Part shown: piece after piece, positions 54,526 to 63,684 of the stretch
How positions within the stretch are numbered: the stretch's first letter is position 1
Layout: each line of letters starts with the position of its first letter
Origin: Pohlia nutans
Taxonomy: Eukaryota; Streptophyta; Bryopsida; Bryales; Mniaceae
NCBI GenBank assembly: GCA_022496805.1
Contig: CM040093.1
Coordinates: 2,172,501 to 2,236,500 of the forward strand
Reading direction: 5' to 3'
Length of the DNA stretch: 64,000 nucleotides
Made by a program: the position numbers and the translations under genes
Notes under the pieces: generated by a model
The model's input: only the letters and a program-made list of their open reading frames with translations
Told to the model about the DNA's origin: nothing
Databases searched by the model: none

Positions 54526-57500
54526 ATGGCTACATTTGAGGGTGAAGGTGCTAAGGTTGTAGACAAGTTCGATGGCGTCAACTTCCACTTGTGGAAATTC
54601 AAGATGGAAATGGTCATGGCCGAAAAAGAATTGTGGGAGATAGTTGAGGGTAGTGAGGAACCGCCTTCGTCCGACGCCGAGGCTAGGGTACGAACTGCGT
54701 ACACTCGGCGAGAGAAAAAGGCCTTTGCGATTTTGGCTCTTAATCTTTCTGATTCCCAGCTTTCTCATATTCGGTCGTGCAAGACTCCCGCCGAGGCATG
54801 GGCCAAGCTTTGCAATATTCATGAGGCAAAGAGCTTGGTCAATATCTTGTTTTTGAGGCGCAAGTTTTTCACCATCAAGATGGAAGAAAACGACGACATG
54901 TTGGCGCACATCAACAAAGTCAAGGCTCTTGCGGATCAGCTCAACGGCGCACACGTCAACATTACCGACGGTGATATCGTTATGACGCTCCTCGAGAGTT
55001 TGCCGCCGTCGTACGAGTATCTTATCGTTGCTATGGAGAGTAGGCCCATTAGCGAGCTCACTCTTGATTATGTGACATCACGGTTGTTGCATGAACTCTC
55101 GCGGCGCAAAGAGAACGAGACTCGTGGCGATAGCGCGGCGCTTATGGCGAAGCAATCCAAGAGCGGTGCCAGTGGGAGCTCTACAGACAAGGTATGCTAC
55201 TATTGCGGTAAGAAGGGCCACTTGGCAAAATTTTGCTACAAACGCAAGAGAGAGGAAAGTGCCAACAATACAAAGGTCAACGATGCAGGTGATGAGTACG
55301 CATTTATGACTAGCGTCTCTTCTTGTAGTGATGACGGGGACGAGTATGCAATGATGGCAAGTGACGTGTCATGCAATGGTAGTGTGATCGATTGGATTGT
55401 TGATTCGGGAGCCTCGAGTCACATGGCGCCCATTAGGACTTGTTTCCAATCATATCACGTCATATCTCCAAAGAATGTCATTTTGGGTGATGATACGGTT
55501 CTTCAAGCCGTGGGTAAAGGATCCATCGTCGTAGACACCGAGGTGAAGGGTTGTGTGAAGACAATTACCATCCATGATGTCCTCCACGTTCCCAAGTTGA
55601 AGGCAAATCTTTTATCGGTGCGACATTTGGTGATGAAGCATTTGCGAGTGGAATTTAGCGACCAAGGGTGTTTTGTGTTGTCTCCAAGTCGTGAGGAGGT
55701 GGCCATTATACACGAAGTCAACGGCTTGTACCAAATCAAGTTTTCCAAGATGCACGCGGCGGAATCCGCAACGTTGGTGCAATCGAGTTCAAACGAAGAC
55801 AAGTTGGCGTTGTGGCATCGTCGTCTCGGGCATTTGAATGTCAAGAGTGTGAAAGCACTGCGTGGAATGGTAAGTGGCATGGATCTTGCACAATCACACG
55901 TCGCACCTAGTTCATTCACATGTGAGGGTTGTATTGAAGGCAAACAACAACGCTCACCGTTTCCAGTTGATGGGGCAACTCGTGCAACCAAGGTTCTTGA
56001 GATTGTGCATTCCGACGTGTGTGGTCCAATGAAGACCACGTCTATGGGGGGTTGCAAGTATTTTGTGACTTTCATTGATGATTTTTCGAGGAAGATATGG
56101 TTGTATCCGATCAAAGCAAAGAGTGAGTGTTTTGAGAAGTTCAAAGAGTTCAAGGCGTTGGTTGAGAAGCAATCCGAGCACAAGATCAAGGTGTTTCGAT
56201 CGGATAATGGTGGCGAGTTCATGTCCAACCAATTTGGAGAGTTATTGAAGAAAGAAGGCATTGCTAGACAAACCACAACGCCATATACACCACAACAAAA
56301 CGGAGTTGCAGAGCGTGCAAATCGAACAATTGTGGAAATGGCAAGGAGTATGTTGCATGCACAAAATTTGGGTTTGGACCTTTGGGCGGAAGCGGTGGTG
56401 ACTGCGGTGTACACACGCAACCGATGCCCGACGAGTGCGGTTCAAAACATGACACCAGAGCAAGCGTGGAGTGGGAGGCCACCCCGCGTGGAGCACATGC
56501 GCACATTTGGATGCATCGCATTTGCAAAGGTACCCGATTCTCAAAGAACCAAACTTGAGGCCAAGGCAACAAAATGTGTGTTTCTTGGATATTGTGAAGG
56601 TACCAAGGCGTACAGGCTCATGTCGCTCGAGACCAAGAAGATCATTCGAGCTCGTGATGTGACATTTTGCGAGAATTCCAAGGTTGAAGACAATTTGGAC
56701 GATGGTCCAAGTGGGAGAAGTGGCGATAAACCAGCGATTGTGGACCAATCTTCCAAATCTCCCGTTATTGATATTGTTGATGAAGACGAAGATGACGAAG
56801 ATGGTGGTGATGAGGAACATATTGAGGAGCGACCTTTGAAGACGAAGAATGGCGAGAAAAAGGCACAAGCAACGGCGGTTGAAGACAATGCATCCTCGAG
56901 CGATCGTCGTTATCCAGAGAGAAATCGTAGACCACTTGGCGAGTGGTGGAAGAATCATATTCTCCCTCAAGGTGAGGAGGAGCATGCAAACGTTGCACTT
57001 TTAGATGCTCCATTGACGATTCGTGAAGCGTTGAGTTGTGATGATGCAAACAAGTGGGAGCAAGCCATGCAAGAGGAGTACAAATCGTTGATGGACAATG
57101 GCACTTGGGAATTGACTCCCCTCCCCAAGAATCGCAACGCTATCGGTTGTAAGTGGGTATTTCGTGCAAAGAGAGATGCAACGGGTGATGTGGTTCGTTA
57201 TAAGGCAAGATTGGTGGCAAAGGGCTTTTCACAAATCGAAGGTGTTGATTTTCATGAGACCTTTGCACCGGTGGCGAAATTCACCACTATTCGATGCATT
57301 TTGGCCATCGGGGCTGCCATGGATTTGGAAATGCATCAAATGGATGTGAAGACGGCGTTCTTGAACGGCGAGTTGGACGAGGACATCTACATGCTACAAC
57401 CCGAAGGATTTGTGCAACGAGGTAATGAGAACCTTGTTTGCAAGTTGAACAAGTCATTGTATGGGTTGAAGCAATCTCCACGCGCATGGTATCAAAAGAT

Positions 57501-58599
57501 TGACACGTTTCTTGTTCATATCGGGTTCACAAGGAGCATCGCTGATCACAGCTTGTATTTCATGCAAAAGGGGCAACATGTGGTCATCGTGATCATATAT
57601 GTGGATGATTTGATCATCCTTGCAAGTTGTATGAGCTCTTTGAAGGCATTGAAGGCAATGCTTGAGAACGAGTACGAGATGAGTGATCTCGGTGAGTTGC
57701 ACTTTTGTTTAGGAGTTGAGTTTGTGCGAGATAGAGCAACACGCACCATAACAATGAATCAAAGCAAGTATGTTATGGATGTTCTCAAACGCTTTGGCAT
57801 GGAGGATTGCAAACCGGTTGGCACTCCATTGGATGTGAATTCCAAACTCGTGAAACTCACCGATGAGGAGTATGCATTAGAGGCTCAATCTATGGTGGAT
57901 GTGCCATACAAGCAAGCTGTAGGGTCATTGATGTATGCTATGATTGCAACAAGGCCGGACCTTGCGTATCCAATCAGCGTTGTGAGTCAACACATGGCAA
58001 GACCGGGTTCAAGTCATTGGGTTGCGGTCAAGAGGATCATGCGGTACTTGAAAGGCACAAGTGATGTGAGGTTGTGTCTTGGAGGTGACAACATTGTGTT
58101 GAGTGGGTATTGTGATGCGGATTATGCGGGTGATACCAATGATCGTAGATCCACCACGGGGTACATGTTCAAAGTTGGATCGGGGGCCGTTTCATGGAAT
58201 AGCAAGCGCCAACAAACCACGGCCACGTCAACGGTTGAGGCGGAGTACATGGCGACGAGCCACGGTACGAAGGAGGCCATTTGGTTGAGGCAACTAATGG
58301 CGGATGTGAGATGCACTCAAGAGGAGGCTACAACAATCATGTGTGACAACCAAGGGAGTATGTCATTGGCGAAGAATCCAACGCATCACTCACGTACAAA
58401 GCACATTGATGTGCAATATCACTTCGTTCGAGAGAAGTTAGAGATGAAGGTGATAGAGTTGAAGTATTGTCCAACGGAGCACATGGTGGCGGACGTGCTG
58501 ACAAAGGCTCTTGCGAGAGATCGACATCAAAGACTAGTGGTGGCATTTGGGCTCGAAGGCTTTGGCTATTCGCAAAGTGGGAGTGTTGAAGTAGGATGA
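54526..58599 (+). CDS. E9 Gag-Pol polyprotein, intact, 1357 aa
   Basis: Complete copia frame from the ATG at 54526 to the LTR-embedded stop. Private substitutions are His for Asp in NGAHVNITDG (gag), Cys for Arg in VKGCVKTI (after the protease motif), Leu for Val in DIYMLQPEG (RT), and Val for Ile in YHFVREKL (RNase H end). The catalytic residues of protease, integrase, RT and RNase H are unchanged. With identical LTRs and an intact primer-binding site and polypurine tract, this is one of the best candidates for a competent element. Confidence 0.96.
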   Translation: MATFEGEGAKVVDKFDGVNFHLWKFKMEMVMAEKELWEIVEGSEEPPSSDAEARVRTAYTRREKKAFAILALNLSDSQLSHIRSCKTPAEAWAKLCNIHEAKSLVNILFLRRKFFTIKMEENDDMLAHINKVKALADQLNGAHVNITDGDIVMTLLESLPPSYEYLIVAMESRPISELTLDYVTSRLLHELSRRKENETRGDSAALMAKQSKSGASGSSTDKVCYYCGKKGHLAKFCYKRKREESANNTKVNDAGDEYAFMTSVSSCSDDGDEYAMMASDVSCNGSVIDWIVDSGASSHMAPIRTCFQSYHVISPKNVILGDDTVLQAVGKGSIVVDTEVKGCVKTITIHDVLHVPKLKANLLSVRHLVMKHLRVEFSDQGCFVLSPSREEVAIIHEVNGLYQIKFSKMHAAESATLVQSSSNEDKLALWHRRLGHLNVKSVKALRGMVSGMDLAQSHVAPSSFTCEGCIEGKQQRSPFPVDGATRATKVLEIVHSDVCGPMKTTSMGGCKYFVTFIDDFSRKIWLYPIKAKSECFEKFKEFKALVEKQSEHKIKVFRSDNGGEFMSNQFGELLKKEGIARQTTTPYTPQQNGVAERANRTIVEMARSMLHAQNLGLDLWAEAVVTAVYTRNRCPTSAVQNMTPEQAWSGRPPRVEHMRTFGCIAFAKVPDSQRTKLEAKATKCVFLGYCEGTKAYRLMSLETKKIIRARDVTFCENSKVEDNLDDGPSGRSGDKPAIVDQSSKSPVIDIVDEDEDDEDGGDEEHIEERPLKTKNGEKKAQATAVEDNASSSDRRYPERNRRPLGEWWKNHILPQGEEEHANVALLDAPLTIREALSCDDANKWEQAMQEEYKSLMDNGTWELTPLPKNRNAIGCKWVFRAKRDATGDVVRYKARLVAKGFSQIEGVDFHETFAPVAKFTTIRCILAIGAAMDLEMHQMDVKTAFLNGELDEDIYMLQPEGFVQRGNENLVCKLNKSLYGLKQSPRAWYQKIDTFLVHIGFTRSIADHSLYFMQKGQHVVIVIIYVDDLIILASCMSSLKALKAMLENEYEMSDLGELHFCLGVEFVRDRATRTITMNQSKYVMDVLKRFGMEDCKPVGTPLDVNSKLVKLTDEEYALEAQSMVDVPYKQAVGSLMYAMIATRPDLAYPISVVSQHMARPGSSHWVAVKRIMRYLKGTSDVRLCLGGDNIVLSGYCDADYAGDTNDRRSTTGYMFKVGSGAVSWNSKRQQTTATSTVEAEYMATSHGTKEAIWLRQLMADVRCTQEEATTIMCDNQGSMSLAKNPTHHSRTKHIDVQYHFVREKLEMKVIELKYCPTEHMVADVLTKALARDRHQRLVVAFGLEGFGYSQSGSVEVG

Positions 58600-58901
58600 T
58601 TGCGTGGGCTGAAGTTGCTCATAGCCATGCGCATTAGCTAGAGTAGATGATGCGAATGAGCTAGACTTGCAACTAGAGAAGTGGTACTAGTTAGAAGTAA
58701 TGAGAATTGGGTCTCCCAAGTGATATGGGCTGATCCTAGTGTACTAGGAGTGGAGTATGGGCTGATGTCCCATATGGTTTGCCAAGGGGACTCCCTTGGG
58801 TGTGCTACTTAAGAGGGGCAGCCCATGAGTAAAGATCATCTCTTTCCTATGCATTCCAAGTGTTTGTGTGAGGCTTTGGCATTCTAATCTAACCTTCAAT
58901 A
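58584..58901 (+). repeat. E9 3' LTR (318 bp)
   Basis: Holds the ORF stop near its start. It is followed by GTGAT and M1 sequence. Confidence 0.97.
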
Positions 58902-59833
58902 GTGATATGATTGGAAACAAGTCCTAATGGGCGCCATGTGACTCGAGGCTCCCGAATCAACAATCCAATCGATCACACTACCATTGCATGACACGTCACT
59001 TGCCATCATTGCATGCTCGTCCCCGTCATCACTACAAGAAGAGACGCTAGTCATAAATGCGTACTCATCACCTGCATCGTTGACCTTTGTATTGTTGGCA
59101 CTTTCCTCTCTCTTGCGTTTGTAGCAAAATTTTGCCAAGTGGCCCTTCTTACCGCAATAGTAGCATACCTTGTCTGTAGAGCTCCCACTGGCACCGCTCT
59201 TGGATTGCTTCGCCATAAGCGCCGCGCTATCGCCACGAGTCTCGTTCTCTTTGCGCCGCGAGAGTTCATGCAACAACCGTGATGTCACATAATCAAGAGT
59301 GAGCTCGCTAATGGGCCTACTCTCCATAGCAACGATAAGATACTCGTACGACGGCGGCAAACTCTCGAGGAGCGTCATAACGATATCACCGTCGGTAATG
59401 TTGACGTCTGCGCCGTTGAGCTGATCCGCAAGAGCCTTGACTTTGTTGATGTGCGCCAACATGTCGTCGTTTTCTTCCATCTTGATGGTGAAAAACTTGC
59501 GCCTCAAAAACAAGATATTGACCAAGCTCTTTGCCTCATGAATATTGCAAAGCTTGGCCCATGCCTCGGCGGGAGTCTTGCACGACCGAATATGAGAAAG
59601 CTGGGAATCCGAAAGATTAAGAGCCAAAATCGCAAAGGCCTTTTTCTCTCGCCGAGTGTACGCAGTTCGTACCCTAGCCTCGGCGTCGGACGAAGGCGGT
59701 TCCTCACTACCCTCAACTATCTCCCACAATTCTTTTTCGGCCATGACCATTTCATCTTGAATTTCCACAAGTGGAAGTTGACGCCATCGAACTTGTCTAC
59801 AACCTTACCACCTTCACCCTCAAATGTAGCCAT
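58902..59833 (-). pseudogene. M1 gag and protease start, frameshifted
   Basis: From the ATG at 59833-59831 through the gag domain, zinc knuckle (CYYCGKKGHLAKFC) and protease DSGA. One C is missing near 59753 (ATTTCATC where intact copies have ATTTCCATC), shifting the frame after about codon 28. Other private changes are His in GDEHAMM and a substitution giving Gly for Ala near codon 9. It is broken at GTGAT by E9. Gag is not expressible as a whole. Confidence 0.93.
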
Positions 59834-60806
59834 ATCCTTGATTGAAGGACGTACGCTCACAAAATTCAGCCCCTAGAAAGCTAAGAAAAATTGTTTTTAT
59901 GATTTTTTTGACAATTTTGTGATTTGTGACGCAAATTGCACACGTACGTGCTTCTAATGCCTCCAAACTAATTCCAAACACTAAATCAGCACCTTTGTGC
60001 TACACATCAACCTCACAACACTCAATCGTGATGGTTCTTAGTGAATTTGCACAAGATCATACCACAACACCCTAACTAGGAGAATTGCGCACTCGTTGGC
60101 TCAAATCCACTCAAATCAGCACCCTTGTGCTTCACAACACGTAATGCACCCTATGCACACCCTTGTGCCTTCCAAGGACTCTAAATCAAAGCAAATTCAG
60201 CCCCTTCAAGTCCTAATTGCATTGAAATTCATCAAATCAGCCCCGTTGTGCATTCACTAACCCAAACTCTAATTTTGAGCACTCCAAGGGCATAACTCAC
60301 ATTCCAAACCCTTGTGCAAGAATTGCAATACCAAAATCAGATTGTAGACTCACCCCAAGAGCCTCAAAGCATAAAAGTGCCTTGCAACAACACAAGTGCA
60401 CAAATTGAGCACAAATTGAGCCAATAAGCTCCAATGAGCTCCAATAAGCTCCAATAAGCTCCAATCAGCTCCAATATACTCCAACAAGCCCCAATAAGCT
60501 CCAAAGCTCCAATTCAGCCTTTGTAGACGTGTATAAACTCCAAAGGTGCTCCAAAGTGCTCCAAAAGCTCCAAGTCAACAAATGATAGCTCCAAAGTGCG
60601 AATTCAGCCCTCCAACACGTAGATCAAAGGTAGGAATTTGTATTACCTCCCAATGTCGAAATCAGCCCACCAAAGCTCGAATTCAGCCCTCCAAAGTTCC
60701 AAATCAGCGCTCCAATACTCCAAAATCAGCGCTCCAACGCACGACCTCCACACAATGAGCAATCTAATCTTTGACTCACGCAAAACACATGAGTGGGCCC
60801 ATAACC
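59834..60806 (-). other. M1 leader (973 nt, noncoding)
   Basis: Full leader with more private changes than any other: GTAGGAATTTGTATTACC (60631 onward) for GTAGGAAGATTGTAATACC, CAAGCCCC near 60485, AATCAAAGC near 60185, and 7 Ts near 59905. Primer-binding site 60793-60806. No gene is seen. Confidence 0.92.
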
Positions 60807-61124
60807 TATTGAAGGTTAGATTAGAATGCCAAAGCCTCACACAAACACTTGGAATGCATAGGAAAGAGATGATCTTTACTCATGGGCTGCCCGTCTTAAG
60901 TAGCACACCCAAAGGAGTCCCCTTGGCAAACCATATGGGAGATCAGCCCATACTCCACTCCTAGTACACTAGGATCAGCCCATATCACTTGGGAGACCCA
61001 ATTCTCATTACTTCTAACTAGTACCACTTCTCTAGTTGCTAGTCTAGCTCATTCGCATCATCTACTCTAGCTAATGCGCATGGCTATGAGCAACTTCAGC
61101 CCACGCAATCATCCTACTTCAACA
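60807..61124 (-). repeat. M1 5' LTR (318 bp)
   Basis: Carries GCCCGTCTTAAG, CCCAAAGGAGTCC and GGGAGATCAGCC, none seen in other copies. Its partner is outside the window. Its last 20 bp are repeated immediately at 61125-61144. Confidence 0.95.
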
Positions 61125-61144
61125 GCAATCATCCTACTTCAACA
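61125..61144 (-). mobile_element. H3: second 20-bp LTR-tip remnant
   Basis: Exact repeat of the last 20 bp of the adjoining M1 LTR, and the same 20 bp as H2. Either the far end of an LTR into which M1 inserted at GCAAT, or a tandem duplication of the M1 tip; the two cannot be told apart here. Confidence 0.6.
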
Positions 61145-61174
61145 CTTAAGAGGGGCAGCCCATGAGTAAAGATC
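61145..61174 (+). repeat. Q: 30-bp LTR fragment, plus orientation
   Basis: CTTAAGAGGGGC through GTAAAGATC matches LTR interior (equivalent to 10053-10082). It is the only visible piece of the outermost element, cut on both sides. It adjoins H3 at CTTAA and E10 at AGATC. Confidence 0.85.
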
Positions 61175-61492
61175 TATTGAACGTTAGATTAGAATGCCAA
61201 AGCCTCACACAAACACTTGGAATGCATAGGAAAGAGATGATCTTTACTCATGGGCTGCCCCTTTTAAGTAGCACACCCAAGGGAGTCCCCTTGGCAAACC
61301 ATATGGGACATCAGCCCATACTCCACTCCTAGTACACTAGGATCAGCCCATATCACTTGGGAGACCCAATTCTCATTACTTCTAACTAGTACCACTTCTC
61401 TAGTTGCTAGTCTAGCTCATTCGCATCATCTACTCTAGCTAATGCGCATGGCTATGAGCAACTTCAGCCCACGCAATCATCCTACTTCAACA
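61175..61492 (-). repeat. E10 3' LTR (318 bp), altered terminus
   Basis: Begins TATTGAACG instead of TATTGAAGG and has CCCCTTTTAAG; otherwise standard. Confidence 0.94.
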
Positions 61493-62576
61493 CTCCCACT
61501 TTGCGAATAGCCAAAGCCTTGGAGCCCAAATGCCACCACTAGTCTTTGATGTCGATCTCTCGCAAGAGCCTTTGTGAGCACGTCCGCCACCATGTGCTCC
61601 GTTGGACAATACTTCAACTCTATCACCTTCATCTCTAACTTCTCTCGAATGAAGTGATATTGCACATCAATGTGCTTTGTACGTGAGTGATGCGTTGGAT
61701 TCTTCGCCAATGACATACTCCCTTGGTTGTCACACATGATTGTTGTAGCCTCCTCTTGAGTGCATCTCACATCCGCCATTAGTTGCCTCAACCAAATGGC
61801 CTCCTTCGTACCGTGGCTCGTCGCCATGTACTCCGCCTCAACCGTTGACGTGGCCGTGGTTTGTTGGCGCTTGCTATTCCATGAAACGGCCCCCGATCCA
61901 ACTTTGAACATGTACCCCGTGGTGGATCTACGATCATTGGTATCACCCGCATAATCCGCATCACAATACCCACTCAATATAATGTTGTCACCTCCAAGAC
62001 ACAGCCTCACATCACTTGTGCCTTTCAAGTACCGCATGATCCTCTTGACCGCAACCCAATGACTTGAACTCGGTCTTGCCATGTGTTGACTCACAACGCT
62101 GATTGGATACGCAAGGTCCGGCCTTGTTGCAATCATAGCATACATCAATGACCCTACAGCTTGCTTGTATGGCACATCCACCATAGATTGAGCCTCTAAT
62201 GCATACTCCTCATCCGTGAGTTTCACGAGTTTGGAATTCACATCCAATGGAGTGCCAACCGGTTTGCAATCCTCCATGCCAAAGCGTTTGAGCACATCCA
62301 TAACATACTTGCTTTGATTCATTGTTATGGTGCGTGTTGCTCTATCTCGCACAAACTCAACTCCTAAACAAAAGTGCAACTCACCCAGATCACTCATCTC
62401 GTACTCGTTCTCAAGCATTGCCTTCAATGCCTTCAAGGAGCTCATACAACTTGCAAGGATGATCAAATCATCCACATATATGATCACGATGACCACATGT
62501 TGCCCCTTTTGCATGAAATACAAGCTGTGATCAGCGATGCTCCTTGTGAACCCGATATGAACAAGAAACGTGTCAA
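61477..62576 (-). pseudogene. E10 polyprotein, residues ~992-1357
   Basis: C-terminal RT (from IDTFLVHIGF, including YVDD) and RNase H, open to the LTR-embedded stop. Private changes are Ser for Gly in MARPSSSHW and Ile for Val in DNIILSGY. It is cut at GTCAA by E11; upstream reading enters the E11 LTR and is not part of the gene. The N-terminal portion should lie beyond the right edge. Confidence 0.92.
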
Positions 62577-62894
62577 TATTGAAGGTTAGATTAGAATGCC
62601 AAAGCCTCACACAAACACTTGGAATGCATAGGAAAGAGATGATCTTTACTCATGGGCTGCCCCTCTTAAGTAGCACACCCAAGGGAGTCCCCTTGGCAAA
62701 CCATATGGGACATCAGCCCATACTCCACTCCTAGTACACTAGGATCAGCCCATATCACTTGGGAGACCCAATTCTCATTATCTCTAACTAGTACCACTTC
62801 TCTAGTTGCTATTCTAGCTCATTCGCATCATCTACTCTAGCTAATGCGCATGGCTATGAGCTACTTCAGCCCACGCAATCATCCTACTTCAACA
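62577..62894 (-). repeat. E11 3' LTR (318 bp)
   Basis: Private variants GAGCTACTTCAGC, GTTGCTATTC and ATTATCTCTAAC. Confidence 0.94.
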
Positions 62895-63366
62895 CTCCCA
62901 CTTTGCGAATAGCCAAAGCCTTCGAGCCCAAATGCCACCACTAGTCTTTGATGTCGATCTCTCGCAAGAGCCTTTGTGAGCACGTCCGCCACCATGTGCT
63001 CCGTTGGACAATACTTCAACTCTATCACCTTCATCTCTAACTTCTCTCGAATGAAGTGATATTGCACATCAATGTGCTTTGTACGTGAGTGATGCGTTGG
63101 ATTCTTCGCCAATGACATACTCCCTTGGTTGTCACACATGATTGTTGTAGCCTCCTCTTGAGTGCATCTCACATCCGCCATTAGTTGCCTCAACCAAATG
63201 GCCTCCTTCGTACCGTGGCTCGTCGCCATGTACTCCGCCTCAACCGTTGACGTGGCCGTGGTTTGTTGGCGCTTGCTATTCCATGAAACGGCCCCCGATC
63301 CAACTTTGAACATGTACCCCGTGGTGGATCTACGATCATTGGTATCACCCGCATAATCCGCATCAC
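62879..63366 (-). pseudogene. E11 polyprotein, residues ~1196-1357
   Basis: The C-terminal RNase H region, with the VEAEYMA and MCDNQGS motifs and the [10 protein letters not shown] tail, open to the stop. It is cut by E12 inside the CDADYAGD segment. Confidence 0.92.
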
Positions 63367-63684
63367 TGTTGAAGTAGGATGATTGCGTGGGCTGAAGTTG
63401 CTCATAGCCATGCGCATTAGCTAGAGTAGATGATGCGAATGAGCTAGACTAGCAACTAGAGAAGTGGTACTAGTTAGAGATAATGAGAATTGGGTCTCCC
63501 AAGTGATATGGGCTGATCCTAGTGTACTAGGAGTGGAGTATGGGCTGATGTCCCATATGGTTTGCCAAGGGGACTCCCTTGGGTGTACTACTTAAGAGGG
63601 GCAGCCCATGAGTAAAGATTATCTCTTTCCTATGCATTCCAAGTGTTTGTGTGAGGCTTTGGCATTCTAATCTAACCTTCAATA
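63367..63684 (+). repeat. E12 5' LTR (318 bp)
   Basis: GACTAGCAACTAG and GGGTGTACTAC subtype, as in E5, with AAAGATTATC as in P1. Confidence 0.94.

Larger units (their letters stand above)
53236..58901 (+). mobile_element. Copy E9: complete copia element, 5666 bp
   Basis: 5' LTR 53236-53553, primer-binding site 53554-53567, leader 53554-54525, ORF 54526-58599, polypurine tract 58572-58583, 3' LTR 58584-58901. The target duplication GTGAT is at 53231-53235 and 58902-58906. The LTRs look identical. It sits opposite to M1 in orientation. Confidence 0.97.
22012..61124 (-). mobile_element. Copy M1: oldest-looking copia element, shattered by insertions
   Basis: Minus-strand copy in pieces: 22012-23456, 29122-29207, 51909-53235 and 58902-61124. 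E4, E5 and E9 are inserted between these, and H2/P1 adjoin on the left. Its 3' end lies left of the window. It has more private changes than the others: a gag frameshift, a deletion with filler, and several 5' LTR and leader substitutions. It was therefore the landing platform for much of the cluster. Confidence 0.93.
61175..62576 (-). mobile_element. Copy E10: copia element, 3' part visible
   Basis: 3' LTR 61175-61492, polypurine tract 61493-61504, then coding sequence up to 62576, where E11 is inserted (left target GTCAA, 62572-62576). The rest lies to the right of the window. The left target is AGATC (61170-61174). Confidence 0.93.
62577..63366 (-). mobile_element. Copy E11: copia element, 3' end visible
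   Basis: 3' LTR 62577-62894, polypurine tract 62895-62906, RNase H coding sequence to 63366, where E12 is inserted (left target ATCAC, 63362-63366). It continues beyond the right edge. Confidence 0.93.
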
